A DNA stretch of 64,000 nucleotides from JAWLBY01 sp041687455. Its GTDB lineage: Bacteria > Pseudomonadota > Gammaproteobacteria > Xanthomonadales > Xanthomonadaceae. Each line of letters starts with the position of its first letter. Positions within the stretch are counted from its first letter, which is position 1. Made by a program: the position numbers and the translations under genes. This document shows positions 16,230-25,388 of this stretch, in pieces. The stretch spans positions 127,289-191,288 of the forward strand of contig JAWLBY010000006.1 of the NCBI GenBank assembly GCA_041687455.1. Reading direction: 5' to 3'. The notes beneath the pieces are model-generated. The model saw nothing but the letters and a program-made list of their open reading frames with translations. It made no database searches and was not told where the DNA came from.

Positions 16230-18554
16230 ATGAGCCCGCCGCATGACAGCAGGAACCTGCACCCCTCCGATCCCGACGACGTCGGGCGCGATCCGGTCTG
16301 CGGGATGACCGTCGCCGCCGACACCATGTACCGCGCCGACTACGCGGATCGCGTCTATCGCTTCTGCTCCGCGCACTGCCGTGCCCGCTTCGTGGCCGAT
16401 CCGGGGCGCTTCGTCGCCCCGAATCGGGAGGCGCCGCGCGCAGCGCCGGGCAGCCGCTACACCTGCCCGATGCACCCGGAGATCATCCGCGACGGGCCGG
16501 GAAACTGCCCGATCTGCGGCATGGCGCTCGAACCGATGATGCCGGGCGCGGACGACGCAGAGCACCCCGAACTGACCGACTTCCGCCGTCGCTTCTGGTG
16601 GACGTTGCCGCTGACGCTTGTCGTGCTGCTGCTGGCGATGTTCGGCACGCACTGGAGCGGGCTGTCGGTACGCACGCGAACCTGGCTCGAGTTGCTGCTG
16701 TCGACGCCGGTCGTGCTGTGGGCGGCGTGGCCGTTCTTCCGGCGCTGGGCGCAGTCGCTGCGCAATCGCAGCCCGAACATGTGGACGCTGATCGGCACCG
16801 GGGTCGGGGCGGCTTACCTGTACAGCGTGATTGCCACGATTGCACCGGGCCTGTTCCCGACCTCGTTCCATGAACACGGCCGGGTCGGCGTCTACTTCGA
16901 GGCTGCCACCGTGATCGTTTCGCTGACGCTGCTCGGACAAATGCTCGAACTGCGGGCACGCTCGAGCACGTCGGCGGCGATTCGCGCGCTGCTCGGACTG
17001 GCTCCGAAGACGGCTCGCCGACTGGGCGACGACGGCAGCGAAGAGGACGTGCCGCTGTCCGACGTGCAGGTGGGCGACCGGCTGCGGGTTCGTCCCGGCG
17101 AGAAGGTGCCGGTCGACGGCGAGGTGCTCGATGGCCACTCCAGCGTCGACGAATCGATGTTGACCGGCGAGCCGATACCGGTCGAGAAGCAACCCGGTGC
17201 ACGGCTGATCGGCGCGACCATCAACGGCAGCGGCGCACTGCTGATGAGGGCCGACAAGGTCGGTGCCGACACTGTGCTGTCGCAGATCGTGCAACTGGTC
17301 GCGCAGGCGCAGCGATCGCGCGCGCCGATGCAGCGGCTGGCCGACCGGGTCAGCTTCTGGTTCGTGCTGACGGTTATCGCGGTCGCGATCGGCACGCTGG
17401 CCGTCTGGGGTCTGTTCGGGCCGGAACCGCGCTGGACCTATGCGATCGTGGCCTCGGTCTCGGTGCTGATCATCGCCTGCCCGTGCGCGCTCGGCCTGGC
17501 CACACCGATGTCGATCATGGTCGCCACCGGCCGTGCCGCGCAGGCCGGCGTGCTGTTCCGCGACGCCGAAGCGATCGAACGGCTGCGCACCGTCGACACC
17601 CTGGTGGTCGACAAGACCGGCACGCTGACCGCAGGCAGACCGGCGTTCCGCGATGTCGTGGCACTCGCCGGCCTGCCGCCCGACGAAGTGCTGCGCCTGG
17701 CCGCAAGCCTCGACGTCGGCAGCGAACATCCGCTGGCCGAAGCGATCGTCGGCGAAGCCAGGCGGCGCGGGCTGGTGCTCGAGGAGCCGCAGGCATTCGA
17801 ATCGTCGACCGGCATCGGCGTGCGCGGCCGGATCGGCGAACGGCAGCTCGCGCTCGGCAACAGCGCGCTGATGATCGATGCCGGCGTCGATATCGAACCG
17901 CTGCGGTCGCAGGCCGAAGCCCTGCGGCAGGACGGTGCCAGCGTGATCCATCTGGCAATCGACGGCCGCGCCGCCGGCCTGCTGGCGGTGGCCGACCCGA
18001 TCAAGGACAGCACGCCGGAAGCGATCGACGCCCTGCATGCGGCCGGCCTGCGGATCGTGATGGCGACCGGCGACGGCCGCAGCACCGCCGAGGCGGTCGC
18101 GCGCCGGCTCGGCATCGACGAGGTTCACGGCGAAGTGCGGCCGGCCGACAAGGCGGCGCTGATCACCCGGCTGCAGGCCGAAGGTCGCCGCGTCGCGATG
18201 GCCGGCGACGGCATCAACGACGCGCCGGCGCTGGCCGCGGCCGACGTCGGAATCGCGATGGGCACCGGCACCGACGTCGCGATGTCCAGCGCCCAGGTGA
18301 CGCTGGTCAAGGGCGACCTGCGCGGGATCCTGCGCGCGCGGCGGATTTCCGGATCGACGGTCGCCAACATGAAGCAGAACCTCGGCTTCGCATTCCTGTA
18401 CAACGCGCTCGGGGTGCCGATTGCCGCCGGCGTGCTGTACCCGGTGTTCGGATTGCTGCTGAGCCCGATGATCGCGGCGCTGGCGATGAGCCTGTCGTCG
18501 GTGTCGGTGGTGGCCAACGCGCTGCGGCTGCGGGGCAGGGCGAGTCAGCCGTGA
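16230..18554 (+). CDS. copA: Copper-translocating P1B-type ATPase
   Basis: The 774-residue inner-membrane pump exports Cu(I), driven by ATP. Instead of an HMA domain the N-terminus has a YHS domain (about residues 30-70: DPVCGMTV, CSAHCRARF) and a second metal-binding motif (YTCPMHPEI and CPICGMALEP, about 85-110). Further features are the channel motif CPCALGLATP, the actuator TGEPIP, the phosphorylation site DKTGTLT, the nucleotide-binding SSTGIGVRG and HPLAEAI, and GDGINDAPALAAADVGIAMG. The membrane helix after the C-terminal hinge has NMKQNLGFAFLYN. The YHS plus CPMHPEI layout is typical of CopA-like pumps of soil and host-free bacteria. Start MSPPHDS is chosen because CCGGGG precedes it; an upstream in-frame ATG at 16194 is possible. 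Confidence 0.94.
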   Translation: MSPPHDSRNLHPSDPDDVGRDPVCGMTVAADTMYRADYADRVYRFCSAHCRARFVADPGRFVAPNREAPRAAPGSRYTCPMHPEIIRDGPGNCPICGMALEPMMPGADDAEHPELTDFRRRFWWTLPLTLVVLLLAMFGTHWSGLSVRTRTWLELLLSTPVVLWAAWPFFRRWAQSLRNRSPNMWTLIGTGVGAAYLYSVIATIAPGLFPTSFHEHGRVGVYFEAATVIVSLTLLGQMLELRARSSTSAAIRALLGLAPKTARRLGDDGSEEDVPLSDVQVGDRLRVRPGEKVPVDGEVLDGHSSVDESMLTGEPIPVEKQPGARLIGATINGSGALLMRADKVGADTVLSQIVQLVAQAQRSRAPMQRLADRVSFWFVLTVIAVAIGTLAVWGLFGPEPRWTYAIVASVSVLIIACPCALGLATPMSIMVATGRAAQAGVLFRDAEAIERLRTVDTLVVDKTGTLTAGRPAFRDVVALAGLPPDEVLRLAASLDVGSEHPLAEAIVGEARRRGLVLEEPQAFESSTGIGVRGRIGERQLALGNSALMIDAGVDIEPLRSQAEALRQDGASVIHLAIDGRAAGLLAVADPIKDSTPEAIDALHAAGLRIVMATGDGRSTAEAVARRLGIDEVHGEVRPADKAALITRLQAEGRRVAMAGDGINDAPALAAADVGIAMGTGTDVAMSSAQVTLVKGDLRGILRARRISGSTVANMKQNLGFAFLYNALGVPIAAGVLYPVFGLLLSPMIAALAMSLSSVSVVANALRLRGRASQP

Positions 18555-18703
18555 TGTATCAACCGGTTGTCGCGCCCGGGCGAACCGCGACGCGCCATGC
18601 GCCGGGACGATGCCCGAGCAAGGCGGCTGCTGCGCGTTGGTCTCCTCTGCAGCATTGCAGCGTGGCACGATGCCGCCTTTCGATGCCGCGGAGCCAGCCA
18701 CCG

Positions 18704-19918
18704 ATGCCGATCCTGTTCCGGCTTGCGATTCCGGCCGCTCTGCTCTGTGCCCAGTGGGCGACCTCGACCGCCGCCGCGACGCTGCAGGCCGATCGGCTCG
18801 AACTGCCGGTCGGCGAACGCGCCGGGCAGCCGTCGGTGACGGTCGATCCGCGCGAAGGCTTCGTGCTGACCTGGCAGGAACGCGACGGCGAGGCCCATGC
18901 GCTGCGCTACGCCGTCGTCGACCGCAGTGGAACGCTGCTGCGGCAAGGCACGATCGCGCGCGGCACCGACTGGTTCGTCAACGGCGCCGACTTTCCGAAC
19001 CTCGCCGTCCTCGACAACGGCGACTGGGTGACGTTCTGGCTGCAGAAGACGTCGCCGGGCACCTATTCGTATTCGATCCGCTCGACCCGCTCGCGTGACG
19101 CCGGCGCTCGCTGGGACGCGCCGGTCACGCTGCACCGTGACCGCACCGACACCGAACACGGCTTCGTGTCGCTGGTGCCGGCCGGTGACGATCGGGTCCG
19201 GGCCGTCTGGCTCGATGGCCGCCGAATGGCCGCTGCCAGCGAACCGCACGCGCATGGCGCAGCCGAACACATGACGCTGCGCAGCGCGGTGCTCGGCCGC
19301 GACGGCGCGCTGAGCGACGAGCATGAACTCGACGATCTGACCTGCGCCTGCTGCCAGACCGATGCGGTTCGAAGCGGCAGCGACGTTGTGGTCGTCTACC
19401 GCAACCGCAGCGACGCCGAGGTCCGCGACATCCATCGTGTTCGCTGGACCGGACAGCGCTGGACGCCGCCGGAGCCGCTGCATGCCGACGGCTGGACGAT
19501 CGCCGCGTGCCCGGTCAACGGGCCGGCGATCGCCGCACAGGAGCGTCGGGTCGCGGCGATCTGGCCGTCGATGGCGTCGGGCGAGATGCACGTCGCGGTC
19601 AGGATCGACGATCAGCCGCCGGTCGCGCTCGCCGAAGGCGCCGACGAGCTCGGCCGGGTCGACATCGCGAGCTGGACCGACGGGCGATGGCTCGCCAGCC
19701 GGGTATCGGCCGAACAGCGTGTGCCCAGCCTGCGACTGAGCCTGCTCGACCCGGACGGCCGCGCGATCGACGAACAGACCCTCGCACACAAGGTCGGCGG
19801 CTACCCGCGACTGGCCCGCGACGGCGATGTCGCTGTGCTGGTCTGGGCCGAGGCCGGCGACGCGCCCGGCAGCTCACGAATCGGCCTGGCGCGGATTCGC
19901 GACGCCGCGTCGCGTTAG
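18704..19918 (+). CDS. Secreted BNR/sialidase-like beta-propeller protein
   Basis: The 404-residue product starts with a signal peptide (MPILFRLAIPAALLCAQWATSTAAA). The mature part looks like a six-bladed propeller with sialidase-type repeats: GQPSVTVDPREGFVLTWQ, STRSRDAGARWDAPVTL, ARVDGVRAVWLDGRRM-type WLDGRR, a central GCPV-like ACPVNGPAIAAQ segment and WPSMASGEMHVAVR. A cysteine cluster TCACCQTD sits at about residue 215 and looks like a metal-binding or disulfide motif. No catalytic tetrad of true sialidases is obvious. It follows copA by about 150 bp on the same strand, so a role in copper handling is possible but unproven. A start seven codons upstream (18683) is an alternative. Confidence 0.75.
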   Translation: MPILFRLAIPAALLCAQWATSTAAATLQADRLELPVGERAGQPSVTVDPREGFVLTWQERDGEAHALRYAVVDRSGTLLRQGTIARGTDWFVNGADFPNLAVLDNGDWVTFWLQKTSPGTYSYSIRSTRSRDAGARWDAPVTLHRDRTDTEHGFVSLVPAGDDRVRAVWLDGRRMAAASEPHAHGAAEHMTLRSAVLGRDGALSDEHELDDLTCACCQTDAVRSGSDVVVVYRNRSDAEVRDIHRVRWTGQRWTPPEPLHADGWTIAACPVNGPAIAAQERRVAAIWPSMASGEMHVAVRIDDQPPVALAEGADELGRVDIASWTDGRWLASRVSAEQRVPSLRLSLLDPDGRAIDEQTLAHKVGGYPRLARDGDVAVLVWAEAGDAPGSSRIGLARIRDAASR

Positions 19919-19932
19919 GTCATCGAGTCTAC

Positions 19933-19950
19933 CGGCGCCATCAGGCGCCG
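19933..19950 (+). terminator. GC hairpin after the BNR gene
   Basis: A 7-bp perfect stem (CGGCGCC/GGCGCCG) with a 4-base loop (ATCA) begins 15 bp after the gene's stop. No T tract follows, so it may be a weak terminator or an mRNA-stabilising hairpin. Confidence 0.45.
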
Positions 19951-20211
19951 CAGAGTCGACGGCGGAAAACGGTTGCACGCTCCGTGCGTTCAGTGCCGCA
20001 TCAGGACGCAGGCTGGCAGTGCCAGGCCGCCGTGTTCGACGCCGCGTTCTCCGGGACGATGCCAGTAGCTGTCGCCGGCCTTGGATACAGGCCATGGCGG
20101 GCGATGGCGCGATGCCTTCGTCGGTTGCCCGTTCGTACCATTTGTTACATACCGCAGGCGGGCTGGCTGGGTAACGTCGTTTCCACTTCCACCAACGACG
20201 GAGACGCCACC

Positions 20212-20511
20212 ATGCAAGCAATGAAGTTCTTCATGGATACCCACGACCGCGACAACGGTTCTTTCCCGGCCGACCTCGATGCGGCGCAGTTCCAGGCCTT
20301 TTTCGTGCAGTACGAAGCGGCCTGCCGGCAAGAGGGGGTGACATTGCTGCGCGTCCATCTCGGCCTGGGCGCCGGGCGCGCATTCTGCTTCACCATGGCG
20401 CCCGATGCCGAAGCGGTACGCCGCGCCCACGAGCGGGTCGGACTGCCCTTCGACGACATCACCGAGGTGTCCAGCGCAAGCCCGGCAGACCTGCAGTTCC
20501 ACCTCGCCTGA
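20212..20511 (+). CDS. DUF4242 (nickel-binding-like) small protein
   Basis: The 99-residue product matches DUF4242/SCO4226-type proteins: an N-terminal KFFMDTHDR block (residues 5-13), a YEAACRQEGVTLLRVHLGLG segment and C-terminal FCFTMAPDAEAVRRAHERVGLPFDDITEV. Members of the family are small, dimeric ferredoxin-like proteins, one of which binds nickel, but the biological role is not fixed. A GGAGACGCC ribosome site precedes the ATG at 20212. It lies 356 bp upstream of the Crp/Fnr gene; the open frame continues upstream but that part is not protein-like. Confidence 0.85.
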   Translation: MQAMKFFMDTHDRDNGSFPADLDAAQFQAFFVQYEAACRQEGVTLLRVHLGLGAGRAFCFTMAPDAEAVRRAHERVGLPFDDITEVSSASPADLQFHLA

Positions 20512-20867
20512 TCCGGTGTGCTCCGATGGCCAGCGTTGGGTGCTGATCGGCATCCTCGGCACCAACGCGGTTGCCATCGCCTTCAGGCTCGTCAGCATGG
20601 CCGGGCTGTCGCCAGCGGCATCCCGGTCGTGTATTCCGGTACCGCAGCGGCGGTCGAGCCGACCGGCACGCCACGCGGCCGCTGGGCGCCGTTGCCGGAG
20701 CACCAGTCATCGAATCCGCACGCCCGGTGAGCTTGCCCCCGGGCATCCATGTCGGACGATGTACGATTCGTCGCCAAGTGTGGCCAACGCCGGAGTGGCA
20801 GGGGCCGATGCGTCGAGCGGGGATATGGCGCGCAGGACGCACGTGCCGCCCCGCGGGAGGCGGTGTG
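20512..20867. other. Intergenic stretch between DUF4242 and Crp/Fnr genes
   Basis: This 356-bp gap has several open frames with no recognisable product. I see no terminator with a T tract after the DUF4242 gene and no FNR-type box (TTGAT-N4-ATCAA). It probably holds the promoter of the regulator gene. Confidence 0.45.
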
Positions 20868-21530
20868 ATGCCGGATGTGGCGGAGCTGGAACGGGCGCTC
20901 GGTCTTTCGAGCGAGGGCGGTCGGCTGTTGCGCGCGGGGGTGCAGCAGAAGAGCTTCGCGCGGGCCACCGATGTCATCCACAAGGGACAGCGGGTCTCGG
21001 GCGCCTATCTGGTGACCCGCGGCCAGTTGCGGGTCTTCACCTACACCCCCCAGGGCACCGAGGCGACCCTTTACTTCATCCGGCCGGGTGAAACCTGCGT
21101 TCTCGCCCTCAACTGTCTGTTCAACGACCTGCTCTATCCCGCCTGGGTCGAGACCGCCTCCGCCACCACCATCGCCGTCATTCCCGGACCGCTCTACCGC
21201 ACCCTGTTCGAACGGGAGCGGACGGTTCAGGACATGACGGTGCAGGCGCTCTCGACGCTGGTGTTCCGGCTGATGGGAGAGCTGGAGCAGATGCATGCCT
21301 GCAACCTCGACCAGCGGCTGGCCAATTTCCTGTTGCTAAACGCCTCGTCCGAGGCTGCGGGCATACTCGCCATCACCCAGCAGGAGCTGGCCTCCCACCT
21401 CGGCACCACGCGCGAGGTGATTGCCCGGCTGATGAGGGGGTTGGTGGCCGACGGGCTGGTGGAAACCGGTCGCGGGGTAGTGCGGATTCGCGATGCGCAA
21501 CGGCTTTCGCAACGGGTCAAGCCGGCCTGA
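20868..21530 (+). CDS. Crp/Fnr-family transcriptional regulator
   Basis: The 220-residue protein has a cyclic-nucleotide-type sensory fold (about residues 20-130: VIHKGQRVSGAYLVTRGQLR, IRPGETCVLAL), a dimerisation helix, and a winged helix-turn-helix (about 165-215: ITQQELASHLGTTREVIARLM). It lacks the N-terminal cysteine cluster that binds an iron-sulfur centre in FNR; the internal cysteines at ETCVLALNC and MHACN do not form that pattern. A GGGAGGCGGTG ribosome site precedes the ATG. Because it stands directly upstream of ackA-xfp it may control that pathway or sense an intermediate or redox state. The effector cannot be read from sequence. Confidence 0.88.
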   Translation: MPDVAELERALGLSSEGGRLLRAGVQQKSFARATDVIHKGQRVSGAYLVTRGQLRVFTYTPQGTEATLYFIRPGETCVLALNCLFNDLLYPAWVETASATTIAVIPGPLYRTLFERERTVQDMTVQALSTLVFRLMGELEQMHACNLDQRLANFLLLNASSEAAGILAITQQELASHLGTTREVIARLMRGLVADGLVETGRGVVRIRDAQRLSQRVKPA

Positions 21531-21542
21531 TCGGGCCGGCTT
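21519..21542 (+). terminator. GC-rich hairpin over the regulator stop codon
   Basis: A 9-bp stem (AAGCCGGCC/GGCCGGCTT) closes a 6-base loop and overlaps the regulator's stop codon. No T-run follows, so it may slow or end transcription only partly. Confidence 0.45.
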
Positions 21543-21894
21543 CCGTGCCTTCTCGCTGCGGTGTGCAAGCAAGGAAGTCGCAATACATGCCGCGCGCAGC
21601 TCCTGCCAAGCCATCGTGCCGGCGCGGCCCTCGGCCCGAAGAACTCTCTGCTCCCGCTGGAACGTTCGATCGCGGTCGGGGCCGCCATGGGCCGAGGTTG
21701 CCGCGCCCAGTTCGGCCCTGCCTCACGTGTCGGCTCGGCGAATGGCGCGAGCTGGCGGGCAATGATGCGATCGCGCTCGGCATGCACGGCGCCGGCGGTG
21801 ATCTCGATCCAGCGATCCCGTCGGCTGGCGCCGCATGCCGTAACGGTTCAGGCACGATGCCGACGATGGAAGAGACCCATCGGGTGGGATTGCC
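21543..21894. other. Intergenic region upstream of ackA
   Basis: This gap of about 350 bp holds no convincing gene. The ackA promoter should lie here, but no strong -35/-10 pair or FNR-type palindrome stands out. Confidence 0.45.
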
Positions 21895-23013
21895 GTGCAT
21901 CTGCTGATCGTCAACACCGGAAGTTCGTCGGTACGGCTGGCCGTGTTCGACTGCGGTGCAGCCGGCTGTCGGGTGCTCGCGCAAAGTCGTCTTGACGCCC
22001 CGAGTCGGGCGGCCAACGATCTGCTCGACGAGTTTCTGCCAGCGAGCCTGCCACCGATCGATGCGATCGCGCACCGGGTGGTGCACGGCGGCGACCGCTT
22101 CGGCAGCGCCTGCCTGATCGATGCCGACACGCGCCTCGCGATCGAACGCCTGAGCCCGCTGGCACCGTTGCATCAGCCGCTGGCGCTGCGCTGGATCGAC
22201 GCCTGCAGCGCGCGATTTCCCTCGGCACCGCAGATCGCCGTGTTCGACACCGCGTTCTTCGCGAAGATGCCGGCCGTGGCGCGCAGCTATGCGCTGCCGG
22301 CGGCGCTGGTGCAGCGGTTCGGACTGCATCGCTTCGGATTCCACGGCCTGGCCCACCAGTCGATGTGGCAGCACTGGGCGCGCCTGCATCCGGAACGCGA
22401 AGGGCGCGGACGGATCATCACGCTCCAGCTCGGCAGCGGCTGCTCGATCAGTGCGATCGAGGACGGCCAGCCGCTGGACACGTCGATGGGCTATTCGCCG
22501 CTCGAAGGGCTGGTGATGGCGACCCGCAGCGGCGACCTCGATCCGCAGGCAGTGCTGTGCCTGGCGCGCGGGCTCGCCGGTGGCATCGACGAGGCCGAAG
22601 ACGTGCTGACCCGGCGCTCCGGGCTGCTCGGACTGTCCGGCCGCAGCGCCGACATCGGCGCACTGGTCGACGACCCGGCTCCGGCGGCACGCCACGCGGT
22701 CGCGCTGTACTGCCATCGCGCCCGTCGCTACATCGGCGCCTGTGCCGCCGTGCTCGGCGGTGTCGACGCGCTGGTGTTCGGCGGCGGGGCAGGCGAGCAC
22801 GTACCGGCGATCCGCAGCGGAATCGTCGCCGGGCTCGATTGGCTGGACCTGCGCATCGATGCCAGCGCCAATGCCGCCGCGATCGGGCGCGAAGCCTGCA
22901 TCAGCCCGGCGGATTCGACCCGGCCGATCTGGGTGATCCCGGTCGATGAAGCCGCCGTGATTGCCGACCAGGCCCGCGATGTTCTGCCGGCCTCCACCGG
23001 AGCCCCACGATGA
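21895..23013 (+). CDS. ackA: Acetate kinase
   Basis: The enzyme interconverts acetyl phosphate + ADP and acetate + ATP. The 372-residue product carries the family motifs: LIVNTGSSSVRLAVF at the N-terminus, AIAHRVVHGG, the catalytic region VFDTAFFAKMP with a conserved Asp, FHGLAHQS and VFGGGAGEH. It is slightly shorter than the usual ~400. The start is GTG at 21895, preceded by GGGTGGGAT; the conserved LIVNTGSSS motif begins only three codons later, so no other start fits. Its end overlaps the phosphoketolase start by four bases. The pair forms the acetyl-phosphate arm of the phosphoketolase pathway. Confidence 0.95.
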   Translation: MHLLIVNTGSSSVRLAVFDCGAAGCRVLAQSRLDAPSRAANDLLDEFLPASLPPIDAIAHRVVHGGDRFGSACLIDADTRLAIERLSPLAPLHQPLALRWIDACSARFPSAPQIAVFDTAFFAKMPAVARSYALPAALVQRFGLHRFGFHGLAHQSMWQHWARLHPEREGRGRIITLQLGSGCSISAIEDGQPLDTSMGYSPLEGLVMATRSGDLDPQAVLCLARGLAGGIDEAEDVLTRRSGLLGLSGRSADIGALVDDPAPAARHAVALYCHRARRYIGACAAVLGGVDALVFGGGAGEHVPAIRSGIVAGLDWLDLRIDASANAAAIGREACISPADSTRPIWVIPVDEAAVIADQARDVLPASTGAPR

Positions 23014-25388
23014 CGATACCCAGTGACGACATGCTGCAACAGATCGACGCCTGGTGGCGCGCCGCCAACTACCTGTCGGTCGGTCAGATCTTCCTGCTCG
23101 ACAACCCGCTGCTGCGCGAACCGTTGACCGCCGCGCACGTCAAGCCGCGGCTGCTCGGCCACTGGGGAACGACCCCGGGCCTGAACTTCATCTACGCGCA
23201 CCTGAACCGGGTCATCGACCAGCGCGGGCTGGACATGATCTATGTCGCCGGGCCCGGCCACGGCGGACCGGGTCTGGTCGCCTGCACCTATCTCGAGGGC
23301 AGCTACAGCGAGCTGTACCCGGACGTCACCGAAGACATCGACGGCATGCGGCGGCTGTTGCGGCAGTTCTCGTTTCCGGGCGGCATCGGCTCGCACGTGA
23401 CCCCGGAAGTGCCCGGCTCGATCCACGAGGGCGGGGAACTCGGCTACGCGCTGTCGCATGCGTATGGCGCCGCGTTCGACAACCCGTCGCTGGTGGTCGC
23501 CTGCGTGATCGGCGACGGCGAGGCGGAAACCGGCGCACTCGCGACTGCCTGGCATTCGAACAAGTTCGTCAATCCGGCCCGCGATGGTGCGGTGCTGCCG
23601 ATCCTGCATCTCAATGGCTACAAGATCGCCAGCCCGACCGTGCTGGCGCGCATTCCACGCTCCGAGCTCGAGAGCCTGCTGGTCGGCTACGGCCACTCGC
23701 CGCTGTTCGTCGAAGGCAGCGAACCGGACGAGATGCATCGGCAGATGGCCGCCGCGCTCGATCAGGCACTCGACGCGATCGCCGCGATCCAGCGCGACGC
23801 GCGCGAAGGCGGGTCGCGCGAACGGCCGCGCTGGCCGATGCTGGTACTGCGTTCGCCGAAAGGCTGGACCGGCCCGAAGTCGGTCGACGGCCGCCGCATC
23901 GAAGGCTCGTGGCGTTCGCACCAGGTGCCGTTCGCCGACCTGCGCGACAATCCGCAGCACCTCGACCAGCTCGAATCCTGGCTTCGCTCGTATCGGCCGG
24001 AGACGCTGTTCGACGAACGCGGCCGCTTGCACGAGTCGATCCGATCGCTGGCGCCGCGCATCCCGCAGCAGCGCATGGGCGCAAATCCGCACGCCAACGG
24101 CGGGCTGCTGCTGCGTGATCTGCGGTTGCCGGATCCGGCTGCGTTCGGAGTCGCCGTGCCGCAACCCGGCGCGGTGATCGCCGAAGCCACCCGGGTGATG
24201 GGCGAGTACCTGGCCGAAACGATGCGACTCAACGCGGCGGCCGGCAATTTCCGGCTGTTCGGCCCGGACGAGACGCAGTCGAACCGGCTCGGGGCCGTGT
24301 TCGCGGCGTCGGACCGCACCTGGATGGCCAGCCTCGACGCCGACGACGAGCAGTTGTCGCCGGACGGCCGGGTCATGGAGATCCTGTCCGAGCACACCTG
24401 CCAGGGCTGGCTCGAAGGCTACCTGCTCAGCGGCCGACACGGCCTGTTCTCGTGCTACGAGGCGTTCGTGCATATCGTCGACTCGATGTTCAACCAGCAC
24501 GCGAAATGGCTGAAGGTCTGCAACGAGGTGCCGTGGCGGCGACCGATCGCTTCGCTGAACTACCTGCTGACGTCGCATGTCTGGCGGCAGGACCACAACG
24601 GCTTCTCGCACCAGGATCCGGGTTTCATCGACCACGTCGTCAACAAGAAGGCCGACATCATTCGGGTCTATCTCACTCCGGACGCCAATACGCTGCTGTG
24701 CATCACCGAGCGCTGCCTGCGCAGCCGCAACCTGGTCAACGTGATCGTCGCCGGCAAGCAGGCGCAGCAGCAGTGGCTCGACATGCCGGCGGCGGTCCGC
24801 CACTGCAGCGCCGGCATCGGCATCTGGGAGTGGGCGAGCAACGACCACGGCGGCGAACCGGACGTCGTGCTCGGCTGTGCCGGCGACGTGCCGACGCTCG
24901 AGACGCTGGCCGCGGTCGAGCTGCTGCGCGAGCACCTGCCGGATCTGCGCGTACGGGTCGTCAATGTCGTCGACCTGATGACACTGCAGGACCACAACGA
25001 GCATCCGCACGGGTTGTCGGATCGCGAGTTCGACACGCTGTTCACGACCGACAAGCCGATCATCTTCGTCTACCACGGTTACCCGTGGCTGATCCATCGG
25101 CTGACCTACCGGCGCCGCAACCACGGCAACCTGCATGTCCGCGGATACAAGGAGGAGGGCACCACGACGACACCATTCGACATGGCGGTCCGCAACGACA
25201 TCGACCGCTACCACCTGGTGTCCGACGTGGTCGACCGGGTGCCGTCGCTCGGCTATCGGGCCGCCTACCTGAAGCAATTCGTGCGCGACCGGCTGATCGA
25301 GCACCGGGCCTACATCCGTCGCCATGGACAGGACATGCCGGAGGTCCGCAACTGGCGCTGGGGGCAAGGCACGTCGGCGTCGCTGTGA
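23010..25388 (+). CDS. xfp: Phosphoketolase (Xfp)
   Basis: This TPP-dependent enzyme cleaves xylulose 5-phosphate (and often fructose 6-phosphate) with phosphate to acetyl phosphate plus a triose or tetrose phosphate. The 792-residue product has the typical start WWRAANYLSVGQIFLLDNPL, the GPGHGGPG motif (about residue 85), the GDGEAETG thiamine-binding motif (about 170), the SPKGWTGP motif and the C-terminal EWASNDHGGEPDVVLGCAGD block. Length is normal. It overlaps ackA by four bases, so acetyl phosphate formation and use are encoded together. The split between xylulose-only and dual specificity cannot be decided from motifs. Confidence 0.96.
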   Translation: MTIPSDDMLQQIDAWWRAANYLSVGQIFLLDNPLLREPLTAAHVKPRLLGHWGTTPGLNFIYAHLNRVIDQRGLDMIYVAGPGHGGPGLVACTYLEGSYSELYPDVTEDIDGMRRLLRQFSFPGGIGSHVTPEVPGSIHEGGELGYALSHAYGAAFDNPSLVVACVIGDGEAETGALATAWHSNKFVNPARDGAVLPILHLNGYKIASPTVLARIPRSELESLLVGYGHSPLFVEGSEPDEMHRQMAAALDQALDAIAAIQRDAREGGSRERPRWPMLVLRSPKGWTGPKSVDGRRIEGSWRSHQVPFADLRDNPQHLDQLESWLRSYRPETLFDERGRLHESIRSLAPRIPQQRMGANPHANGGLLLRDLRLPDPAAFGVAVPQPGAVIAEATRVMGEYLAETMRLNAAAGNFRLFGPDETQSNRLGAVFAASDRTWMASLDADDEQLSPDGRVMEILSEHTCQGWLEGYLLSGRHGLFSCYEAFVHIVDSMFNQHAKWLKVCNEVPWRRPIASLNYLLTSHVWRQDHNGFSHQDPGFIDHVVNKKADIIRVYLTPDANTLLCITERCLRSRNLVNVIVAGKQAQQQWLDMPAAVRHCSAGIGIWEWASNDHGGEPDVVLGCAGDVPTLETLAAVELLREHLPDLRVRVVNVVDLMTLQDHNEHPHGLSDREFDTLFTTDKPIIFVYHGYPWLIHRLTYRRRNHGNLHVRGYKEEGTTTTPFDMAVRNDIDRYHLVSDVVDRVPSLGYRAAYLKQFVRDRLIEHRAYIRRHGQDMPEVRNWRWGQGTSASL

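Noticed and set aside
16065..18701. Long minus-strand open frame opposite copA
   Set aside because: Shadow frame; composition of repeated RR, HR and DR pairs, with no domain.
20405..21091. Overlapping frame between DUF4242 and Crp/Fnr genes
   Set aside because: It overlaps the end of the DUF4242 gene and the start of the regulator in another frame and has no protein-like motif.
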